Assembly (NCBI RefSeq): GCF_030282825.1 | Contig: NZ_JASTZU010000031.1 | Span: 1 to 64,000, forward strand | Reading direction: 5' to 3' | Length of the DNA: 64,000 nucleotides | Origin: Aquibacillus rhizosphaerae | Lineage (GTDB): Bacteria > Bacillota > Bacilli > Bacillales > Amphibacillaceae | Part shown: positions 61,629 to 64,000 of the stretch, piece by piece | Position numbering within the stretch: the first letter of the stretch is position 1 | How the letters are laid out: every line of letters starts with the position of its first letter | Translations under genes and position numbers: made by a program | Notes under the pieces: generated by a model | Seen by the model: only the letters and a program-made list of their open reading frames with translations | Told to the model about the DNA's origin: nothing | The model's database searches: none

Positions 61629-62357
61629 ATGAAAGAGACAGAAGTAACAACATACATATTATCGGCAGCAAATGGTGATGAGATTGCTAGAGAAAAATTA
61701 ATTAATCACTATAAGCCCTATATTATCAATACAGTTGGACACATATGTAAGAGATATATTACGTGGAGCGATGAAGAGTCTAGTATTGGGTTACTAGCTT
61801 TTAATCGTGCGATTGAAACCTATGATGTGAACGCTAATAAAACATTTTTAAATTATGTCTATTTGCTTATAAAACGAGAATTAATCGACTACTTTCGTCG
61901 CGAGCAAAACAACGCGCATATACCGATAGAAGTTGATGCAACAGATAACCAGCTCACTACAAATGTATATGATATTGAGAAATCGATGAATTCTTATAAA
62001 GAAAGTGTTCAAAGAGAAGAGTTAATAGAAGAAATCCTCGAGCTTAAAAATACTTTACTTCTGTTTCATATTGAATTTGAAGAACTAGAGAAGTTTTGTC
62101 CCAAACATCGAAAGACTAAAATGAATCTATTGAAAATAGCAGATGACTTCATACGCGACTCAGAACTAGTGGAATCTTTTTCAATGAAAAAACGATTACC
62201 AGCAGCGAAGTTAGTAGAGAAATATGGACATCGTCTGAAAACAATAGAGAGGCACCGGAAATATATCATAACGCTTATCATCTTAAAATTACATCCTGAA
62301 TGGCAGCAACTATCGCAGTATATTGAAATACCACTTGAAAGTGAGGACAAATCATGA
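61629..62357 (+). CDS. sigI: RNA polymerase sigma factor SigI
   Basis: This 242-residue sigma-70-type factor of the SigI group has region 2 (about 15-85) with YITWSDEESSIGLLAFNRAIETYD and FLNYVYLLIKRELIDYFRRE. The C-terminal DNA-binding part (about 165-225) includes LPAAKLVEKYGHRLKTIERHRKYIITLI. I chose ATG 61629 because AAGGGGGGATACT precedes it. The stop overlaps the ATG of rsgI. SigI responds to heat and envelope or polysaccharide signals in known Firmicutes. Confidence 0.93.
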   Translation: MKETEVTTYILSAANGDEIAREKLINHYKPYIINTVGHICKRYITWSDEESSIGLLAFNRAIETYDVNANKTFLNYVYLLIKRELIDYFRREQNNAHIPIEVDATDNQLTTNVYDIEKSMNSYKESVQREELIEEILELKNTLLLFHIEFEELEKFCPKHRKTKMNLLKIADDFIRDSELVESFSMKKRLPAAKLVEKYGHRLKTIERHRKYIITLIILKLHPEWQQLSQYIEIPLESEDKS

Positions 62358-63661
62358 AGTCAAAAACGTATAAAGGCATTGTTGTAAACGTAACGGATGA
62401 AAAAATTTCGTTGTTATGTAAAAATGGCGACTTCAAAAATGTGCCTCGCTCTAAAAGTGAAATACCTAGAATCGGCCAATCTTACACACATATAGAAAAA
62501 CAGAGTTTTCAATTAAACAGAAGTGTAAGGTATGTGTCGCTAGTTGCCATCGTGTTTTTAACGTTAATTGGTTACTATATGAGTACATTTATTAAAGAAG
62601 AGGAATCCTATCTATTTGCTGTAGATATTAATCCAAGTATTGAGATATATACAGACGAGAACTTTCAAGTAACTAAGATGGAATTTTTAAATAAAGATGG
62701 AGAGATTGTTGTAAACGAGCTGCGTAATAAAGGCGCAAAAATTACTAGTATCTTAGAGGAGATTATTACGGTTGCTATTAATGAAAATTACTTATCAGAG
62801 ACAGAAAATGGATTGGTCAATTTAACGGTTATTCCATTAGAAAATAAAAATGAACTTAAATTAGATGAAATAGAAGAGACTGTTCGTAACTCATTGCGAA
62901 CTAACGTCATAACTGCTGATGTATCTGTTGATAATGGAAGTAAAGATCTAATCGAAGAGTCTAGAAAGGTAAATCTTTCTATTAATAAGTATCAATTATA
63001 CAAACAATTTAGACAAAAAGGAATCGATGTAGACGTAGACAACTTGAGAGAAAATCCTATCGCTTCGTTTATGGACAAGTTTGATGAAACGAACACAACT
63101 ATTCAGCAAGACGCAGATAATAACGAAAACGAAGATAAGAGTGAAAATATATTAAACTCGAAAGACAATCCTACTCAAAAAGCAAAACAAGAAGATAACA
63201 AAGAAAAAAGTAACAAGAGTACTATTGATCAAGGAAAACAAGAAAATAAACCGAGTGAAAAAATAGAAAAGAATAAAAAACAGAATAATCAAAGCGAAAA
63301 CCAAAAAAGTACTAACAAAAAAGTCACAGAGAATAAGAATACTGGTGTAAAAAAAGAGCACAAACCTATTGATGCTTCACAACAAAACAATAAAAATCGT
63401 CATGAGAAAGATAAAAAAACACAAGAAGCCGTTAATAATGAAAATGAACGAAGTAATGCAAATAAAGATAATCAACAACCTCAAGAGAAAATAGCTAGTC
63501 CTGATAGTGTAAATGGAAAAGAAAAAGCGAACGAGGTTAATGAGAATCAAAAAAATGTAAACAAAAAGACAGAAGCTGGTAATCAAGAACAGAGTAAGAA
63601 AAATGAAGAAAACCCTAAAGAAGTGGAAGTAGAAAAAGGTAAAGGGCGAGACGATGAATAA
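62354..63661 (+). CDS. rsgI: Anti-sigma factor RsgI
   Basis: This 435-residue single-pass protein holds SigI inactive. The cytosolic RsgI-N domain (about 1-52: YKGIVVNVTDEKISLLCKNGDFKNVP) is followed by a membrane helix (about 58-76) and the conserved extracellular YLFAVDINPSIEIYTDENFQVTKMEFLNKDGE domain to about 200. The last 200 residues are an unstructured Lys/Asn/Glu/Gln-rich tail without a recognisable carbohydrate-binding module, unlike clostridial RsgIs. ATGA overlap couples it to sigI. A terminator follows. Confidence 0.93.
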   Translation: MKSKTYKGIVVNVTDEKISLLCKNGDFKNVPRSKSEIPRIGQSYTHIEKQSFQLNRSVRYVSLVAIVFLTLIGYYMSTFIKEEESYLFAVDINPSIEIYTDENFQVTKMEFLNKDGEIVVNELRNKGAKITSILEEIITVAINENYLSETENGLVNLTVIPLENKNELKLDEIEETVRNSLRTNVITADVSVDNGSKDLIEESRKVNLSINKYQLYKQFRQKGIDVDVDNLRENPIASFMDKFDETNTTIQQDADNNENEDKSENILNSKDNPTQKAKQEDNKEKSNKSTIDQGKQENKPSEKIEKNKKQNNQSENQKSTNKKVTENKNTGVKKEHKPIDASQQNNKNRHEKDKKTQEAVNNENERSNANKDNQQPQEKIASPDSVNGKEKANEVNENQKNVNKKTEAGNQEQSKKNEENPKEVEVEKGKGRDDE

Positions 63662-63704
63662 GTAAGAATTACCTTTGGAAGTGTTTAAAAGTAAAGATAA
63701 GCGG

Positions 63705-63761
63705 ATGGTTGCCTACGTAAAGCAATACAGTAAAGCTTACGTAGGCGACCATTTTTATTTT
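63705..63761 (+). terminator. Rho-independent terminator after rsgI
   Basis: ATGGTTGCCTACGTAA (63705-63720) and TTACGTAGGCGACCAT (63737-63752) pair with one mismatch, followed by TTTTTATTTTTTG. Confidence 0.93.
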
Positions 63762-63769
63762 TTGATATT

Positions 63770-64000
63770 TACTTAACTCCTTTGCCAGTATAGATCGCCT
63801 TAGCCCACCTTGATGAAGCGGTTGCTTTAACTATTCTCCAGTTAGATAAAAAGTCAGAAATGAAATCGCACGCAGAAAAAGTGTTGTTCTTTTTCCAGGA
63901 AACGTTCTTTGTGAGCGAGGAGGCTAAGGTGCTGCCCACGGAAAGGGAGTATTTTTCCGTAGCGCTCGATTTAACACTTATCTTAGATAGAATGCAAGGA
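63770..64000. other. Window-edge stretch with REP-like hairpin
   Basis: ACGGAAA (63938-63944) and TTTCCGT (63954-63960) form a stem inside GAGGAGGCTAAGGTGCTGCC and TAGCGCTCG, a pattern known to me as a dispersed Bacillaceae repeat. A frame without start codon runs through the stretch to the window end (LDEAVALTILQLDKKSEMKS and on). It looks somewhat protein-like and could be a gene fragment, but no start or ribosome site is visible. Confidence 0.4.

Noticed and set aside
63770-64000. Open frame to the window end as a new gene
   Set aside because: It begins right after a TAG without a start codon or ribosome site and overlaps a REP-like hairpin, so I list it only as a stretch to check.

Overview
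The window is AT-rich DNA from an endospore-forming Bacillaceae, probably one of the halotolerant genera. The support is a GerA-type germination operon, SigI/RsgI, a YukE/EssC-type secretion locus, class D sortase with LPxTA-type substrates, very acidic surface proteins, cre-like sites, AGGAGG ribosome sites and many Rho-independent terminators. I recognise no phage, insertion sequence, CRISPR array, rRNA or tRNA. The genus cannot be fixed from this sequence alone.

Layout. 1-3.0 kb: a truncated gene, a large lipase-like protein with a GHSLGG elbow, and a small helical partner. 3.3-5.1 kb: an acidic sorted surface protein and its overlapping class D sortase. 5.4-6.4 kb: a secreted-protein gene broken by one base in a T6 tract, followed by an intact cytosolic partner. 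6.5-6.7 kb: a candidate structured small RNA. 6.9-7.7 kb: a HAD phosphatase. 8.3-15.5 kb: a type VII secretion core (EsxA, EsaB, EssB, EssC) plus DUF5082/DUF5344-like proteins, without EsaA or EssA beside it. 16-20.4 kb and 23.5-29.9 kb: two giant secreted, sortase-anchored carbohydrate-active proteins, a GH59-like glycosidase and a double-headed amylopullulanase, with cre-like sites upstream. Between and after them lie a lipoprotein, a HAD hydrolase, a YqcI/YcgG protein, PsiE, an MFS carrier, a HesB-like protein, a DUF2207 protein, a TM2 protein, a SurA-N lipoprotein, and two paralogous DUF1292-like proteins.

38.9-43.3 kb: a two-component system facing an ABC-2 operon whose upstream region carries TTAAGG direct repeats, a likely operator. 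43.5-48.9 kb: a lipoprotein-like 7TM diguanylate cyclase, a DoxX protein, and a PepSY/histidine kinase/response regulator operon resembling B. subtilis ykoGHI. 49.4-53.6 kb: a germinant receptor operon in the order A-C-D-B. 53.8-59.5 kb: a metal-binding protein, a P1B ATPase, a Crp/Fnr regulator, two DUF2249 proteins, a heme-copper-oxidase-like membrane protein and a DUF59 protein. Two TGA-N6-TCA palindromes sit exactly where a class II Fnr-type activator would bind upstream of the two transcription units. 59.76-61.4 kb: a c-di-GMP-I riboswitch ahead of a secreted DUF5667-type protein. 61.6-63.7 kb: sigI-rsgI.

How the parts fit. The sortase next to the acidic protein probably anchors all three xPxTA proteins in the window. 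The c-di-GMP riboswitch and the GGEEF cyclase put second-messenger control over the cell surface in the same region. The metal ATPase/Crp-Fnr/DUF2249/HCO-like/DUF59 block looks like one regulon for low oxygen or nitrosative conditions and is the best candidate for a poorly described system. A 115-116 bp MITE-like element occurs twice, with conserved ends but a different perfect internal stem in each copy.

Several starts were moved from the longest possible frame to the codon with a properly spaced ribosome site. These include TTG or GTG starts for the acidic protein, esaB, gerB, the DUF2207 gene and one response regulator.
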